NCBI RefSeq assembly: GCF_031729055.1
Contig: NZ_JAVMIP010000001.1
Coordinates: 186,001-250,000 of the forward strand
From: Pseudocalidococcus azoricus BACA0444
GTDB taxonomy: Bacteria > Cyanobacteriota > Cyanobacteriia > Thermosynechococcales > Thermosynechococcaceae
Direction of reading: 5' to 3'
DNA length: 64,000 nucleotides
Below, in pieces: positions 26,882 through 37,157 of this stretch. Within the stretch, counting starts at the first letter, position 1. Every line of letters begins with the position of its first letter. The notes under the pieces are model-generated. The model searched no databases, was not told the DNA's origin, and saw only the letters and a program-made list of their open reading frames with translations. The position numbers and the translations under genes were made by a program.

Positions 26882-27859
26882 CTAGCTGGCCAGGTATTCC
26901 CGCATTTGATGCCGCCGCCGCCGTAGATGATCCAAGGCCTGCCGTTCCAGTTGCCGCACCCGCTCCCGACTGAGGCTGAGTTGTTCCCCCACCTTAGCTA
27001 AGGAAAGTTCCTGACCATCATTAAGGCCATAACGTAAGCTGAGAACCTGCCGCTGTTGGGGGGTCAATTCCGCTAACCAGTGGTGCATATCATCCCGCAG
27101 GGCTTCTCCGGCGGTGAATTGCTCCGGTGAGGGGCCTTCATCTTCCAAGAGTTCTCCCAATTCAGTATCTTGGTTATCCCCAACTCGGAGATCCAAGGAA
27201 ATGGGTTGCCGTGACAAGGTTAGATATTCCCGAATTTGAGCCGGTTCTAACTCTAGGGCCTGGGCAATTTCGGCGGGGGTAGCACTGCGGCCTAAGCCTT
27301 GGGAGAGTTCCCGCTGCGTCCGTTTGATCTTGTTGAGCTTTTCGGTGATGTGAATTGGCAGACGAATGGTGCGGGCTTGTTGGGCAATGGCCCGCGTAAT
27401 GGCCTGGCGAATCCACCAATAGGCATAGGTTGAGAACTTGTACCCCCGAGTCGGATCAAATTTTTCCACGCCCCGCTCCAGGCCAAGGGTGCCTTCTTGA
27501 ATTAGATCCAAAAGTTCCAGATTTCGTTTTTGGTATTTCTTCGCCACTGAAACGACTAGGCGTAAGTTAGCCTCAATCATTTTTTGTTTGGCGCGTTGCC
27601 CTTTGCGTAAAGCCAGGTTAAGCTTCTCTGGGGGCATTTCCGCGGCGGTGGCCAGTTCTGCCAGGGTAGGTTCACGCCCCAATTCGGTCGTCAGGGTTTC
27701 TTCCAAATCTCGTAGCCGCATCAGGTGTTGGACTTGTTTGCCGAGGATGATTTCTTGCTCATGGGTTAACAACGGCACACGGCCAATCTCATGGAGGTAA
27801 GTGCGCACCATGTCAGTATTCAGCGGTAAGGAGGGGGTGGTGCTAGTTGTCTTTGTCAT
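26882..27859 (-). CDS. Group 2 (SigB/SigD-like) RNA polymerase sigma factor
   Basis: This is a 325-residue sigma-70 family protein without region 1.1. Region 1.2 is [20 protein letters not shown]. Region 2 includes [38 protein letters not shown] and the promoter-melting/-10 segment [18 protein letters not shown]. Region 3 is [19 protein letters not shown]. Region 4 with its HTH reads [20 protein letters not shown]. The size and absence of region 1.1 place it among non-essential cyanobacterial group 2 sigma factors for stress, dark or carbon/nitrogen adaptation; the exact paralogue is uncertain. The leader has a run of ten C (minus strand) about 57 bp before the ATG. Confidence 0.93.
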   Translation of the reverse strand: MTKTTSTTPSLPLNTDMVRTYLHEIGRVPLLTHEQEIILGKQVQHLMRLRDLEETLTTELGREPTLAELATAAEMPPEKLNLALRKGQRAKQKMIEANLRLVVSVAKKYQKRNLELLDLIQEGTLGLERGVEKFDPTRGYKFSTYAYWWIRQAITRAIAQQARTIRLPIHITEKLNKIKRTQRELSQGLGRSATPAEIAQALELEPAQIREYLTLSRQPISLDLRVGDNQDTELGELLEDEGPSPEQFTAGEALRDDMHHWLAELTPQQRQVLSLRYGLNDGQELSLAKVGEQLSLSRERVRQLERQALDHLRRRRHQMREYLAS

Positions 27860-28249
27860 AGGGAGTCCGGGGGTATAGGGACAAGGGAAAAACTTTTGGA
27901 GAGCACGCCAAGCTCAGGGGGGGGGGCAATTTATCTCGAAGTCAGTATGAGTTTATATGTGTAGGATACCTGACGACTTGGGGGAGCAGGGGGTGGGTTG
28001 ATGGCGGTATTACCGTACCGAACGGATGTGAAGTTGCAAGGAAAAGGAATTTACCTAAGTGTTATAAGGGGATTTCGCGGACAAAAATGTGGCCTACGCT
28101 TCTTTAGACTTTGATTCTGCCTCGAAAGTTGCCGATTCTTACCTTAAATCTTGTGAAATGATCCTTAAATTTATGAGACTTAGCCTATAAAAATTGATCT
28201 CGTCTTTGAAATCCTTGCCAGGCCTGGGTTTGCCCGTTTGGGGACTTTG
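27860..28249. other. Leader/promoter region of the sigma factor gene
   Basis: This 390-bp gap separates lipB (ending at 28250) from the sigma factor start, both leftward. It contains a G10 homopolymer at 27917-27926 (C10 in the message) and an AT-rich block at about 28100-28200 that could hold the promoter. One CCAGGCCTGG is at 28218. No gene or remnant was seen. Confidence 0.5.
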
Positions 28250-28975
28250 TTACGTTTTATTTTGACAACTCCGGTTAACGTTATCACAGCCTGTTTGGGG
28301 CCAGGGTTGGGGCTGAAATTTTAAACGCAAGAGAGCGGCGGTGACCTGAAGGAGAGCGGCTTGAACCTGATCAACAGTGATCTCAGGGATAAATTGCCTC
28401 ACATTTGCAACTGGATATTGGCTAATGCCACAGGGAATAATGGCCTGGAACCCGGATAAATCAGCCGCAACATTCACCGCCAGGCCATGCATCGTGATCC
28501 ACCGACTCACCTTAATCCCAATGGCCGCCACCTTATGCCCTTTGACCCAAACTCCCGTCATCCCCGGCCAGCGTTCTCCTGGAATCCCAAACACAGCCAG
28601 AGCTTGAATCACAATTTCTTCGAGTTGACGTAAATACCAGTGGAGATCCGTCTGATAGCGGCGCAGATTCAGAATGGGGTAGAGAATCACCTGGCCGGGG
28701 CAATGATGGGTGACTTCACCGCCGCGCTCAATCCGATATAAGGGAGCCGGGGGAGATTGGGGATCAAAATTCAGATGGGCTAAGGTGGCTCCTTGTCCGA
28801 GGGTATAGACGGGGGGATGTTGGCAGAGAATCAATGCATCAGGGAGGGCTGGGTGGGTGTGTCGGGCGGCAACTAACTGTTTTTGAACAGTCCAGGCCTG
28901 GGAGTAGGGGATCAGGGGGGCCTGGTAGAGATAGCAGGGGTTGCGATTGTGGGGTGGATGAGAAAGTGCTGTCAA
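28250..28975 (-). CDS. lipB: Octanoyltransferase LipB
   Basis: LipB transfers octanoyl from acyl carrier protein to lipoyl-dependent enzyme domains, the first step of lipoate synthesis. Of 241 residues, the core shows RGGEVTHHCPGQVILYPILN (R84-N103), the catalytic lysine K148 in VKGHKVAAIGIK and the catalytic cysteine C182 in PCGI. WITMHGLAVNV is also conserved. About 20 N-terminal and 20 C-terminal residues are variable. It stands between the sigma gene and the divergent lrtA; the 131-bp gap to lrtA carries both promoters. Confidence 0.94.
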   Translation of the reverse strand: MTALSHPPHNRNPCYLYQAPLIPYSQAWTVQKQLVAARHTHPALPDALILCQHPPVYTLGQGATLAHLNFDPQSPPAPLYRIERGGEVTHHCPGQVILYPILNLRRYQTDLHWYLRQLEEIVIQALAVFGIPGERWPGMTGVWVKGHKVAAIGIKVSRWITMHGLAVNVAADLSGFQAIIPCGISQYPVANVRQFIPEITVDQVQAALLQVTAALLRLKFQPQPWPQTGCDNVNRSCQNKT

Positions 28976-29106
28976 GGGTTACATCCAGTTTCAGAGCAAA
29001 GAATTGTCACGGAAAGCAAAATATCGTTAACTCACCCCAAAAGTGATGTTATCCCCAATCCGAAAGTGTTACGGTGATCCTATCGGTCAGGAACGGAGGC
29101 AACCCT

Positions 29107-29724
29107 ATGCAACTTGTGATCCACGGTAAAAACATTGATATCACAGATGCCATCCGCAGTTATGTCGAACAGAAGCTAGAACGGGCCGCTGGCCACTTTC
29201 AAAATATTACCCAAGAAATTGATGTCCACCTCTCAGTCGCCCGCAATCCGCGCATTACCACGAATCAAACGGCGGAAGTAACGATCTATGTCAACGGCTC
29301 AATTATCCGGGCAGAAGAGAGCAGCGATAACCTCTATGCCAGTGTAGATTTGGTTGCCGACAAGGTATCCCGCAAGCTCCGGAAGCTGAAAGAAAAACGC
29401 CAAGATAAGTCCCGCACCCATGAAGTCCCGGCCATTGAAGATCCAAAGCTCGTGCCAGACCTGTTGGAGAATCGCGCTCCAGAATTGCCCCAGGAAGTTG
29501 TCCGAGTGAAATACTTTGCCATGCCGGCCATGACGGTTGAAGCCGCCCTAGAACACCTCGAGATGGTTGACCATGATTTTTATGTTTTCCGCAATGCTGA
29601 AACAGGTGAGATCAATGTCATCTATGAGCGTAATCATGGCGGCTATGGGGTGATTCAACCGCGCCATGGCAACGATAACCATCAATCTGACAGTGATCTG
29701 CAAGTGCCAGTTCACGCCCATTAA
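29107..29724 (+). CDS. lrtA: Long-form ribosome hibernation promoting factor (LrtA)
   Basis: This is a 205-residue HPF/RaiA family protein. The N-terminal domain ([20 protein letters not shown] ... [16 protein letters not shown]) binds the 30S decoding site. The C-terminal HPF domain ([40 protein letters not shown]) dimerises ribosomes into 100S particles. In cyanobacteria the gene is light-repressed and its message is stable in darkness. GGAGG at 29095-29099 fixes the ATG at 29107; a start 33 bp upstream (29074) would put this site inside the gene. It is divergent from lipB. Confidence 0.94.
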   Translation: MQLVIHGKNIDITDAIRSYVEQKLERAAGHFQNITQEIDVHLSVARNPRITTNQTAEVTIYVNGSIIRAEESSDNLYASVDLVADKVSRKLRKLKEKRQDKSRTHEVPAIEDPKLVPDLLENRAPELPQEVVRVKYFAMPAMTVEAALEHLEMVDHDFYVFRNAETGEINVIYERNHGGYGVIQPRHGNDNHQSDSDLQVPVHAH

Positions 29725-29898
29725 CGGAGTTATTAACTAAGTCGAGGCCTGGGTTGGCAAGGCTGTGGGGAATAAATTGAAGGATTAGGCTGGCTGCCTC
29801 TGGATGCGAACTACCAGGGAGATCTCCTAAGCTAGTAAGCATACCTGTATGACCTTAGCCCCTTGCTATGGCATCGTTTATCCCAAAGGAATCTTCCC

Positions 29899-31533
29899 TT
29901 GAGCCAGCCTACTACCACCGAACTTACCACAACCACTCCGGCTCCCCTTGACACTAGCACCATGTTCGAGGCCCTGAATCGGCAGATGATTGTCATCCTC
30001 GATTTTGGCTCTCAATATTCGGAATTAATTGCACGGCGAATCCGGGAAACAAGCGTCTATTCGGAAGTGGTTTCCTATCGGACTACGGCGGCCCAACTCC
30101 GGCAAATCGCGCCTAAGGGAATTATTCTCTCTGGTGGCCCCAACTCCGTCTATGATGACCAGGCCCCAGCTTGCGACCCGGAAATCTGGGAGTTAGGCAT
30201 TCCAGTGCTTGGAGTCTGCTATGGGATGCAGTTGATGGTCAAGCAGTTGGGGGGACAAGTTGAACGGGCCAGTCGCGGCGAATATGGTAAAGCCTCTCTT
30301 CTGATTGACGACCCGACAGACCTCCTCACGAATGTTGAAAACACCGCAACCATGTGGATGAGTCATGGGGATTCGGTGACGCAACTACCCGGTGGCTTCA
30401 AAACTCTCGCCCACACAACCAATACTCCCTGTGCGGCCATTGCCGATGATCAGCGACATTTTTATGGGGTGCAATTTCATCCAGAAGTCGTCCATTCCAT
30501 CGGTGGCCAGGCCCTGATTCGCAACTTTGTCTATCACATTTGTGGCTGTGAACCGACTTGGACAACGGCGGCCTTTGTGGATGAAGCCATTCGGGAAGTC
30601 CGAGCCAAAGTGGGGGATAAACGGGTTTTGCTGGCCCTCTCCGGGGGAGTTGATTCCTCCACATTGGCCTTTTTACTCCATCAAGCCATCGGGGATCAAC
30701 TCACCTGTATGTTTATTGACCAGGGCTTCATGCGCAAATATGAGCCGGAGCGGTTAGTTAAACTCTTTCAAGAGCAGTTTCATATTCCGGTGGTCTATGT
30801 GAACGCCCGCGAGCGGTTTTTAGCCCAAGTTGTCGGAATCACAGACCCTGAGGAAAAGCGCCGCCGGATTGGTCATGAATTTATCCAAGTGTTTGAGGAA
30901 GAGTCTAATCGCCTGGGGCCGTTTGACTATTTAGCCCAAGGGACACTTTATCCAGATGTGATTGAGTCGGCCAATACCAATATTGATCCCAAGACTGGGG
31001 AACGGGTCGCGGTGAAAATTAAAAGCCATCATAATGTCGGTGGCCTGCCTCCCAATCTCCGGTTTAAGTTGGTTGAGCCGTTACGGAAACTCTTTAAGGA
31101 TGAAGTGCGGGAAGTGGGGCGGTCGTTGGGGTTGCCCGATGAAATTGTCCGGCGGCATCCTTTCCCAGGCCCTGGTCTGGCGATTCGGATTATTGGCGAG
31201 ATTACCCCCGAGCGGTTGGATATTTTGCGGGATGCAGATTTGATTGTTCGGCAAGAAATCAATCGCTCAGAAACCTATCATCAACTCTGGCAGGCTTTTG
31301 CGGTGTTGTTACCCGTTCGCTCGGTGGGGGTGATGGGGGATCAACGGACTTATGCCTATCCGATTGTCTTGCGTTTAGTCTCCAGTGAAGATGGCATGAC
31401 AGCGGACTGGTCACGGGTTCCCTATGAGTTGTTAGAAACGATCTCCAATCGGATTGTCAATGAAGTCCCAGGGGTGAATCGGGTTGTGTATGACATTACC
31501 TCCAAGCCACCAGGAACAATTGAGTGGGAATAA
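29899..31533 (+). CDS. guaA: GMP synthase (glutamine-hydrolysing)
   Basis: GuaA aminates XMP to GMP using glutamine and ATP. The N-terminal class I amidotransferase domain has [18 protein letters not shown], the catalytic cysteine in [11 protein letters not shown], and FGVQFHPE-type [13 protein letters not shown]. The ATP pyrophosphatase domain carries [18 protein letters not shown] (P-loop SGGVDS), and the dimerisation domain ends [17 protein letters not shown]. The start is uncertain: a TTG at 29899 has AAAGGA eight bases upstream and gives a short variable N-terminal extension usual for cyanobacteria. ATG codons at 29863 and 29962 are alternatives. It is transcribed convergently with the LpxB-related gene. 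Confidence 0.95.
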   Translation: MSQPTTTELTTTTPAPLDTSTMFEALNRQMIVILDFGSQYSELIARRIRETSVYSEVVSYRTTAAQLRQIAPKGIILSGGPNSVYDDQAPACDPEIWELGIPVLGVCYGMQLMVKQLGGQVERASRGEYGKASLLIDDPTDLLTNVENTATMWMSHGDSVTQLPGGFKTLAHTTNTPCAAIADDQRHFYGVQFHPEVVHSIGGQALIRNFVYHICGCEPTWTTAAFVDEAIREVRAKVGDKRVLLALSGGVDSSTLAFLLHQAIGDQLTCMFIDQGFMRKYEPERLVKLFQEQFHIPVVYVNARERFLAQVVGITDPEEKRRRIGHEFIQVFEEESNRLGPFDYLAQGTLYPDVIESANTNIDPKTGERVAVKIKSHHNVGGLPPNLRFKLVEPLRKLFKDEVREVGRSLGLPDEIVRRHPFPGPGLAIRIIGEITPERLDILRDADLIVRQEINRSETYHQLWQAFAVLLPVRSVGVMGDQRTYAYPIVLRLVSSEDGMTADWSRVPYELLETISNRIVNEVPGVNRVVYDITSKPPGTIEWE

Positions 31534-31566
31534 ATCGGCGTAAATTCGGCTCCATCAAATCCCATC

Positions 31567-32817
31567 TCAGTTTGGGTTGAGCAGTTGGTAGATCGTGTTG
31601 GCAATGTTTTGGGCGGCTCCAGGGTGTCCCATGCGTTGTTGGCCATTCTGACGGATAAGGTCGAGGCGGGGGTGATCGTTTCTTAACTCGATAATTTTCG
31701 GCATAACGGCGGTTGGATTTTCGACTAGGTGTACTGATATTCCTAAAAGGCGGGCCTGGCGGCGGGCAAACAGGGGGGTAAATTGGGGCCCTTGGCCAGG
31801 GAAGGTGATGACGGGTTTTCCGAGGCCAACGAATTGTTCTGTCGCTGTTCCGGCCTGGGCAATGGCAAAATCTCCTAAATGTAAGCAATCACTATAGGCC
31901 TGTTGGGTGAGGACTAAATGTCCTTCACTTTTTTGGAATGTTAGGGCTGCTGAATCTCCGATCTTTAACCAGGCCGGTCGGGCTATTTCTTCCCAGCCAA
32001 ACCTTGCTAATGGGTTTAATATCTCCCCTAACTCCAGGCCGGGACTGATGGCCCCCCAAAATAAGCAACTCGGTTCATAGTCAGAAAAATGATCAATCGC
32101 AGCCAAAATCTGCCCCCAGTTCTGATCGGCCTCTGGAGGACGGGAACCTGGTAAAAGGGTGATGGTGAGGGCCTGGGGGTACGTTGTCCGGGGCTGGGCG
32201 GGTGGGACTAACTCATCCATCATCGGGTTGCCACAATTAAATGAACGTATCCCTAATCCTCTTAAAACTTTGTGGGTGAGTGAATCCCGTGGAAAAACCC
32301 CCAAACATCGCCGTTGCCGCATCAACCACTGCTCCCAGGGTAAGTAATCACTCCCGGCCCAACCCCGGCCCCAGCCCTGGGAAAAAAATGTTCCGTTTTC
32401 GTCTCGGAGATAGTATTCAGATTTCGCTGTCCCCACAAAGGCATAGTCATTCCGACTCAACCCGGCCAGGCCCAAAGGCACAATATCGCCCACGGCTAGG
32501 ATTAGATGCGGAGAGGGTAAGGATTGATTGGTTTGTTGCCAGGCCTGGATGGCTTGGACTTGTTTTCCCAATAGCCCCAGTAAACCAGCCCGCAGATCTC
32601 GCCATAACTGTCGCCCATCTTGATAAATAAATCCCCCCGAAGGCATGACCTCAACCGGCCCAGCAATTGCAATCCCCAGGTTTTGATACGCGGTTCCGAG
32701 GCCAACAATGGGCAAAGCTGTTGTTTCAATCTCAGGTGCCAGTTTCTGTAACGCCTCCAGAATCCGGGCCCCAATTTGATCTTCGCCGTGACCATTACTA
32801 AGACATAACAACCGCAC
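31567..32817 (-). CDS. Lipid-A-disaccharide synthase-related protein
   Basis: This is a 416-residue GT-B glycosyltransferase-like protein of the cyanobacterial group annotated as lipid-A-disaccharide synthase-related (similar to LpxB). It begins MRLLCLSNGHGEDQIGARIL, has VGDIVPLGLAGLSRNDYAFVGTAKSEYYL, and in the C-terminal domain ITLLPGSRPPEADQNWGQIL (nucleotide-binding region) and DFAIAQAGTATEQFVGLGKP (acceptor/UDP site). Substrates are unproven; most cyanobacteria lack classical lipid A, so a different glycolipid is likely. It is convergent with guaA and divergent from queF with a 106-bp gap. Confidence 0.85.
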   Translation of the reverse strand: MRLLCLSNGHGEDQIGARILEALQKLAPEIETTALPIVGLGTAYQNLGIAIAGPVEVMPSGGFIYQDGRQLWRDLRAGLLGLLGKQVQAIQAWQQTNQSLPSPHLILAVGDIVPLGLAGLSRNDYAFVGTAKSEYYLRDENGTFFSQGWGRGWAGSDYLPWEQWLMRQRRCLGVFPRDSLTHKVLRGLGIRSFNCGNPMMDELVPPAQPRTTYPQALTITLLPGSRPPEADQNWGQILAAIDHFSDYEPSCLFWGAISPGLELGEILNPLARFGWEEIARPAWLKIGDSAALTFQKSEGHLVLTQQAYSDCLHLGDFAIAQAGTATEQFVGLGKPVITFPGQGPQFTPLFARRQARLLGISVHLVENPTAVMPKIIELRNDHPRLDLIRQNGQQRMGHPGAAQNIANTIYQLLNPN

Positions 32818-32923
32818 CAGGCCAGGCCTCCCCTAACTGAGACAGTCTAAAAATCAGATTCACCAGCATTGATAGGATAAAGAGACTAGACCCTTTTTTT
32901 GTAAGCATTTTCTAGGACAACCA

Positions 32924-33328
32924 ATGACCAGCAATCTCCAGGCCGACTTAAAAACAGGCGAACGGGAAATTCTCGCAGGGCAACTCACCACCTTTCCTAA
33001 CCCCCGGACTGGTCGTCCCTATCAAATTAACATCACCTTGCCCGAATTTACCTGCAAATGCCCCTTTTCTGGTTATCCCGATTTCGCCACGATTCACCTC
33101 ACCTATACCCCCGATCAGCGCGTCTTGGAACTCAAGGCCCTCAAGCTTTACATCAACAGCTACCGGGATCAATATATTTCCCATGAAGAAGGGGTGAATA
33201 AAATCCTTGATGACTTAGTGGCAGCCTGTGCCCCCTTGTCCATGAGGATTAAAGGAGATTATTCCCCCCGTGGCAATGTTCACACCACCATCGAAGTGCA
33301 TTATCCCTTTACTGCCGATACACCCTAA
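32924..33328 (+). CDS. queF: NADPH-dependent 7-cyano-7-deazaguanine reductase
   Basis: QueF reduces preQ0 to preQ1 in the queuosine tRNA modification pathway. This is the short, single-domain form, 134 residues. The catalytic cysteine is C46 in CKCPFSGYPD with the partner aspartate D53, and the QueF motif ELKALKLYINSYRDQ starts at residue 69. The final GDYSPRGNVHTTIEVHYPF is typical. It starts at the ATG at 32924 with a T7 run in the leader. I checked for a preQ1 riboswitch upstream and saw no matching sequence. Confidence 0.95.
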   Translation: MTSNLQADLKTGEREILAGQLTTFPNPRTGRPYQINITLPEFTCKCPFSGYPDFATIHLTYTPDQRVLELKALKLYINSYRDQYISHEEGVNKILDDLVAACAPLSMRIKGDYSPRGNVHTTIEVHYPFTADTP

Positions 33329-33420
33329 TCTCTCGGGCCAAAACTGGCCACCAGGATCCCCCTCAGCCCCAGGCAAATGTTAGAATAGCGGCGTTCTTCT
33401 ACTAGATTGAGTTCACTGCC

Positions 33421-33939
33421 TTGACCCAGGCCACCGGACTTCCCGCTATTGATAGCCCCAGTGTTGATGAGTTTCTCCAAGAATTAGCCACAATCCAGCA
33501 AGCAGGGCCCAAGCGCATTGCCTTACTCGGCTCTCGCCATGTTCCCATTACCCATCAACACCTGATTGAAATGATGAGTTATGCCATGGTTTTAGCGGGA
33601 AACCGCTTGATGACATCCGGGGCAATGGGGACTAATGCAGCTGTGATTCGGGGGGCGATGCGGGCCGATCCCAATCTCCTCACGGTTGTTTTACCCCAAG
33701 GAATGGATCGCCAACCACGGGAATCACGGCAACAGTTGGATAAGGTCATGCACCTAGTCGAGAAACCAGAAAACGATCACCTCCCTCTCGCTGAAGCCAG
33801 TACCCTCTGTAACCAAGAAATTATTAGTCGTTGCCAACAACTGATTTGCTTTGCCTTTCATGACAGCCATACGCTGCTCCAGGCCTGTGAGTTTGCCGAG
33901 GAACAGCATAAGGTAGTCACGTTGTTTTACTTTGATTAG
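33421..33939 (+). CDS. DprA-like Rossmann-fold protein (DNA recombination-mediator protein A type)
   Basis: This is a 172-residue protein similar to cyanobacterial DNA recombination-mediator protein A entries, a single SLOG/DprA-like Rossmann domain. Features are RIALLGSRHVPITHQHLIEM, the glycine-rich nucleotide loop MTSGAMGTNAAVIRGAMRA, and VVLPQGMDRQPRE. True DprA loads RecA onto incoming DNA in transformation; this short relative lacks DprA's flanking domains and its function is unknown. It starts with TTG at 33421; no ATG occurs near. It lies 92 bp after queF, same strand. Confidence 0.78.
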   Translation: MTQATGLPAIDSPSVDEFLQELATIQQAGPKRIALLGSRHVPITHQHLIEMMSYAMVLAGNRLMTSGAMGTNAAVIRGAMRADPNLLTVVLPQGMDRQPRESRQQLDKVMHLVEKPENDHLPLAEASTLCNQEIISRCQQLICFAFHDSHTLLQACEFAEEQHKVVTLFYFD

Positions 33940-34003
33940 CCTACTTTTCCCCAACTGAGGTGAGGCAACTAAACCCATCTCAGCCAGGGTCTCATGCCGC
34001 CCC

Positions 34004-35899
34004 CTAGAAGGTAAAGGTGGAGCGAATCAGGCCCACGGCGGTAGTTTCGTTCAGGCTATTAAACTCTGGATTGAAAATCACAAAGGCTCCTGGGGTAACA
34101 CTAATGTTGTCAGTAACCCGAAAGCGATAGTAGGCTTCAATTTGGAATGGGCGGGCCCGGCTAAACACCCCCGGAATATTCGGGCTACTGGCAATGCCAC
34201 TGGTGGATTCCAAATAGAGAGGCTGACCGATGATTAGGGCCGCTGTATTCCCCTCAAAAATGGCATCACTAAATTGGACACCCCCCATAAAACTGGTATA
34301 AACTGCCCCAGCCGTTGGACTGGGTAGGGCCCCACCCCCCGCTAAGGTATTTGTCCCGCCCATTGTATTCACAAAAATCCCCGCTGCATAACCAGACAGG
34401 GCAATATTGGGGGTGATTCGATAGGTGCCAGTTCCGCCCACGCCAACAAGCTGCACCCGCTGGGCTAAGTTACCAATTGCCCCATAGGGGAGGCCGGGGA
34501 CTGAAAATACATCTCCCCCATAACCCAAAAGCCCACCGGAAGATAAGCCTGTTCCCAAGACATTAATTGCATGTTGTGAATAGGAAAGGTTCAGGGCTAA
34601 GTCCAGAGTTTTGAGGGGGCTAAAGGTGGCCTGGGCCGCCGCGATAAAACTATTTTGGTTATTGGGCAAGAATCCAGAACCCAGCGGTGTCCCCGCACTG
34701 CCATCTAAAGCCGTTGGGACTAGGCCTGGATTAGCAGCCCCCGCCACTCCATAAAGGGCCGTTAAGTTAACCTTGCTGTTTGGATTCCAGATAAAGCCAA
34801 ACCCACTGGGCACACCAATGCCAGAAGTACCTGTGGTCAGCCGAACAATGGGGTTGACCCCCGCAAACCGTGATAAAGCTCCTTGCCCCTCACTGGCCCA
34901 GGGAATAATTTGCGGAAAGGCATCGGTGGTCTCGGCTTTCACAAAGGCAAAGCTGGTAAAGGATTTAACCACTGGAAAGATATACAGCAACTTATAGAGG
35001 TTGACAGTATTGGGCCCATAAGCACTGCTGTTAGCGAGGTTGTTGGGATCAATGCCCGCAAATTGGGGTTGAAAGCCAAGATTCGTACTCCCAGAATTAA
35101 GCACCGTACCCGGAAAAAGGGTGTTTTGGACGCTAGCTCCACCTACTAACGCACCTTGGAAGTTGAAGGCCTGTATGCCAGTAATCAACATATCTTGGCC
35201 GGTAAAGCTAGTAACCAAGTTTAAGCGGGTTCGATAAACGGCAATGGGATTGGGCTGACTTCCGGTTGGATTCCCTCCCCCAGCCGCTTCAAAACCCAAG
35301 ATCGCTTCACCCTGGAGCTTAGTCGTGGTGGAAAACTGAGTGGCTTCTAAGGCGGCAATCCGCGCCTCGACATTATCAACCCGACCGCGAATGGTGGCCA
35401 GTTCGGTGGCAAATTCCTGCTGAAGACGGCGGACTGCTGCTAAATCTTCTTTGGTGGCAAACCGATCACTGACCACATCTAAGCAGGCGTTGAGGGCGGC
35501 GGCCAGTTCAAAGCGAGTTGCAGCCCGATTCCCCCGAAACGTGCCATCGGGATAGCCAGCAATACAGCCGTATTTTTCCACAAGAGAGGCTAAAGCCTGG
35601 TAGGCCCAGTCTGTGGGTTGGACATCGGAGAGTTGGGAGACAGAGGTGACCTGCCCCAGAGCTTGCAGATCGGCTTGAGTTGGATTGGCTACTTGAGTTG
35701 GATTGGCTACAGGCAAAGGTGCAACAGGCGCGGGAATACTGCTGCTATTGGGGGGTTGACTCTCAATCGTCGTTAAGGTCACCGATTGACGCGGTGGGGT
35801 GGGGTGGGCCGATTCAGCCCAGGCCTGCCCTGTCCAAACAAGGCTACTGCCACTCATCAAGAGCAGACTACAGGCCCTTAGAGTATTGATTTTATTCAT
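34004..35899 (-). CDS. SLH-domain iron-uptake-type porin (OprB family)
   Basis: This is a 631-residue outer-membrane protein. A signal peptide (MNKINTLRACSLLLMSGSSL, cleavage after AWA) precedes a variable linker with a duplicated VANPTQ. An SLH domain (DWAYQALASLVEKYGCIAGY then PDGTFRGNRAATRFELAAAL) binds the peptidoglycan layer. Next come a coiled coil (KEDLAAVRRLQQEFATELAT) and a carbohydrate-selective OprB-type beta-barrel ending in aromatic STFTF. Homologues such as SomA are the main cyanobacterial porins, and some carry iron or inorganic ions. It is monocistronic, with an AT-rich upstream region at 36050-36170. Confidence 0.9.
   Translation of the reverse strand: MNKINTLRACSLLLMSGSSLVWTGQAWAESAHPTPPRQSVTLTTIESQPPNSSSIPAPVAPLPVANPTQVANPTQADLQALGQVTSVSQLSDVQPTDWAYQALASLVEKYGCIAGYPDGTFRGNRAATRFELAAALNACLDVVSDRFATKEDLAAVRRLQQEFATELATIRGRVDNVEARIAALEATQFSTTTKLQGEAILGFEAAGGGNPTGSQPNPIAVYRTRLNLVTSFTGQDMLITGIQAFNFQGALVGGASVQNTLFPGTVLNSGSTNLGFQPQFAGIDPNNLANSSAYGPNTVNLYKLLYIFPVVKSFTSFAFVKAETTDAFPQIIPWASEGQGALSRFAGVNPIVRLTTGTSGIGVPSGFGFIWNPNSKVNLTALYGVAGAANPGLVPTALDGSAGTPLGSGFLPNNQNSFIAAAQATFSPLKTLDLALNLSYSQHAINVLGTGLSSGGLLGYGGDVFSVPGLPYGAIGNLAQRVQLVGVGGTGTYRITPNIALSGYAAGIFVNTMGGTNTLAGGGALPSPTAGAVYTSFMGGVQFSDAIFEGNTAALIIGQPLYLESTSGIASSPNIPGVFSRARPFQIEAYYRFRVTDNISVTPGAFVIFNPEFNSLNETTAVGLIRSTFTF
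35674..35709. repeat. 18-bp tandem duplication inside the porin gene
   Basis: Two exact consecutive copies of CTTGAGTTGGATTGGCTA (plus strand) encode a repeated VANPTQ in the flexible segment between signal peptide and SLH domain. Because the unit is a multiple of three it keeps the frame; it is consistent with slippage in a linker tolerant of length change. Confidence 0.85.
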
Positions 35900-36205
35900 T
35901 GTGTGTTCTCCTCACAGCATTTTGGTCGCGCTTATCCCCTCTGAATGAACAGAGACGTGCGAAAACTTAAGTGATTGACAGACGTTGATGAATCGGAGGT
36001 AGGAACAGTTTACGGAAAGTGACCGATTGTTTTGCCCCTATGCGGCCGAATGACACTATCGCTGTACTAAGTATCCTAGGGCGTTAATGCATAGCCTTAA
36101 ACAAATGCTTGCTTAATTATCAATAGATATTTTCAATGCATAAGACAACTAAAAATTATCCCAGTCCCAGGCCTGGCCTTTTCTGCTAAAGGAAGGATCC
36201 CTATC
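35900..36205. other. Promoter region of the porin gene
   Basis: This 306-bp spacer separates RNase D and porin, both leftward. It is AT-rich near 36060-36160 (for example GATAATTAAG on the minus strand, weakly Fur-box-like but not a full match) and has one CCAGGCCTGG at 36167. No gene or remnant was recognised. Confidence 0.4.
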
Positions 36206-36838
36206 CTAGTGGTCAAAGATATTCTCAAACCCCGCTAAATCCAATTCGATGAGGGTGGGTAAAGCGGTAAAACAGGCCTGGGCCAGACTCCAACGTGATT
36301 CCCGTTCAAGCATGGCCTGAAGTTGGGCCTGGGCGGCTAGGAGATAGCGGACATCATTGGCGGCATAGCGGAGTTGGGCTTCAGATAAATTTGCCGCATT
36401 ACCCCAATCAGAACTCTGGGAGCTTTTATCCAGTTCAACCCCTGTCAGGTCTAAAACCAATTCTTTGAGACCGTGGCGGGGGCTGTAGGTCCGGGCCAGT
36501 TTGCTGGCAATTTTAGTACAGAAAATTGGCGCGACCCTAATCCCTAATTGGTGCTGCAAAATCCCCAAATCAAACCGGGCAAAATGGAACACTTTTGTAC
36601 TGTTAGGGGCTTCGAGAAGGTGTTTTAAGAGGGGAGCTTGAGTTTGTCCCCGGCTAATCCGAATCACCGCCACTTGGCCTTGGGGATCGCAAATTTGCAC
36701 AAGGCATAACCGATCGCGGCTGGGCTTTAATCCCATGGTTTCTGTGTCAATGGCTAAACGGTCGGCCGGGCGGAATTGCTCAAAGCTGGCCGGGGATAAA
36801 TCTTGATCGAAAATAGTCAAGGGAAAATCCATATCCAT
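36206..36838 (-). CDS. rnd: Ribonuclease D-type 3'-5' exonuclease
   Basis: This is a 210-residue DEDD-family exonuclease. Catalytic acids are in ADRLAIDTETMGL (DxE), VFHFARFDLGIL (D) and LRYAANDVRYLL (Y...D). The other conserved parts are SRDRLCLVQICD and TYSPRHGLKELVLDLTGVEL. No HRDC domain follows, unlike E. coli RNase D, as is usual for short cyanobacterial forms. It probably acts in tRNA or small RNA 3' processing. The frame is open to 36916; the ATG at 36838 (MDMDFPLTIF) matches the start of homologues better than the longer hydrophobic leader. A second ATG two codons on is possible. Confidence 0.9.
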   Translation of the reverse strand: MDMDFPLTIFDQDLSPASFEQFRPADRLAIDTETMGLKPSRDRLCLVQICDPQGQVAVIRISRGQTQAPLLKHLLEAPNSTKVFHFARFDLGILQHQLGIRVAPIFCTKIASKLARTYSPRHGLKELVLDLTGVELDKSSQSSDWGNAANLSEAQLRYAANDVRYLLAAQAQLQAMLERESRWSLAQACFTALPTLIELDLAGFENIFDH

Positions 36839-37157
36839 CAAATATACAGCAACGTTAGCTAAAAACCGACCTGACTTTTTATAGATAAATCTTGAGGTAG
36901 GAAAACTGAAAATCATGAATAGAAATAAATAGAAGTTAAGAAATTCTGCATTTTGAAACTCTCTGTTTACAGAATGTGATTATCCCTTAAGGCCTGGGGA
37001 GATTTAGGGGCACAACCGCTAAGAGATGGACGTTTCCGCCTAAGATGAGGGGAAAGCTAGCTAGGTTCTGAGCATTAAATTTCTTGGCAATGCTTAAAGA
37101 ATCTACCCTTCAATTCTCCTCTGCTTGACCGCCCCCTCATCCAAAAGTAAGACCCCT
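36839..37157. other. Divergent promoter region, RNase D and GH57
   Basis: This 319-bp spacer lies between two divergent genes. It is AT-rich from 36840 to 36970. One AAGGCCTGGGG palindrome half lies near 36990. I see no RNA gene and no coding remnant. Confidence 0.4.

Noticed and set aside
32818..32923. Possible preQ1 riboswitch before queF
   Set aside because: No match to known preQ1 aptamer sequence or pairing in the 106-bp leader.
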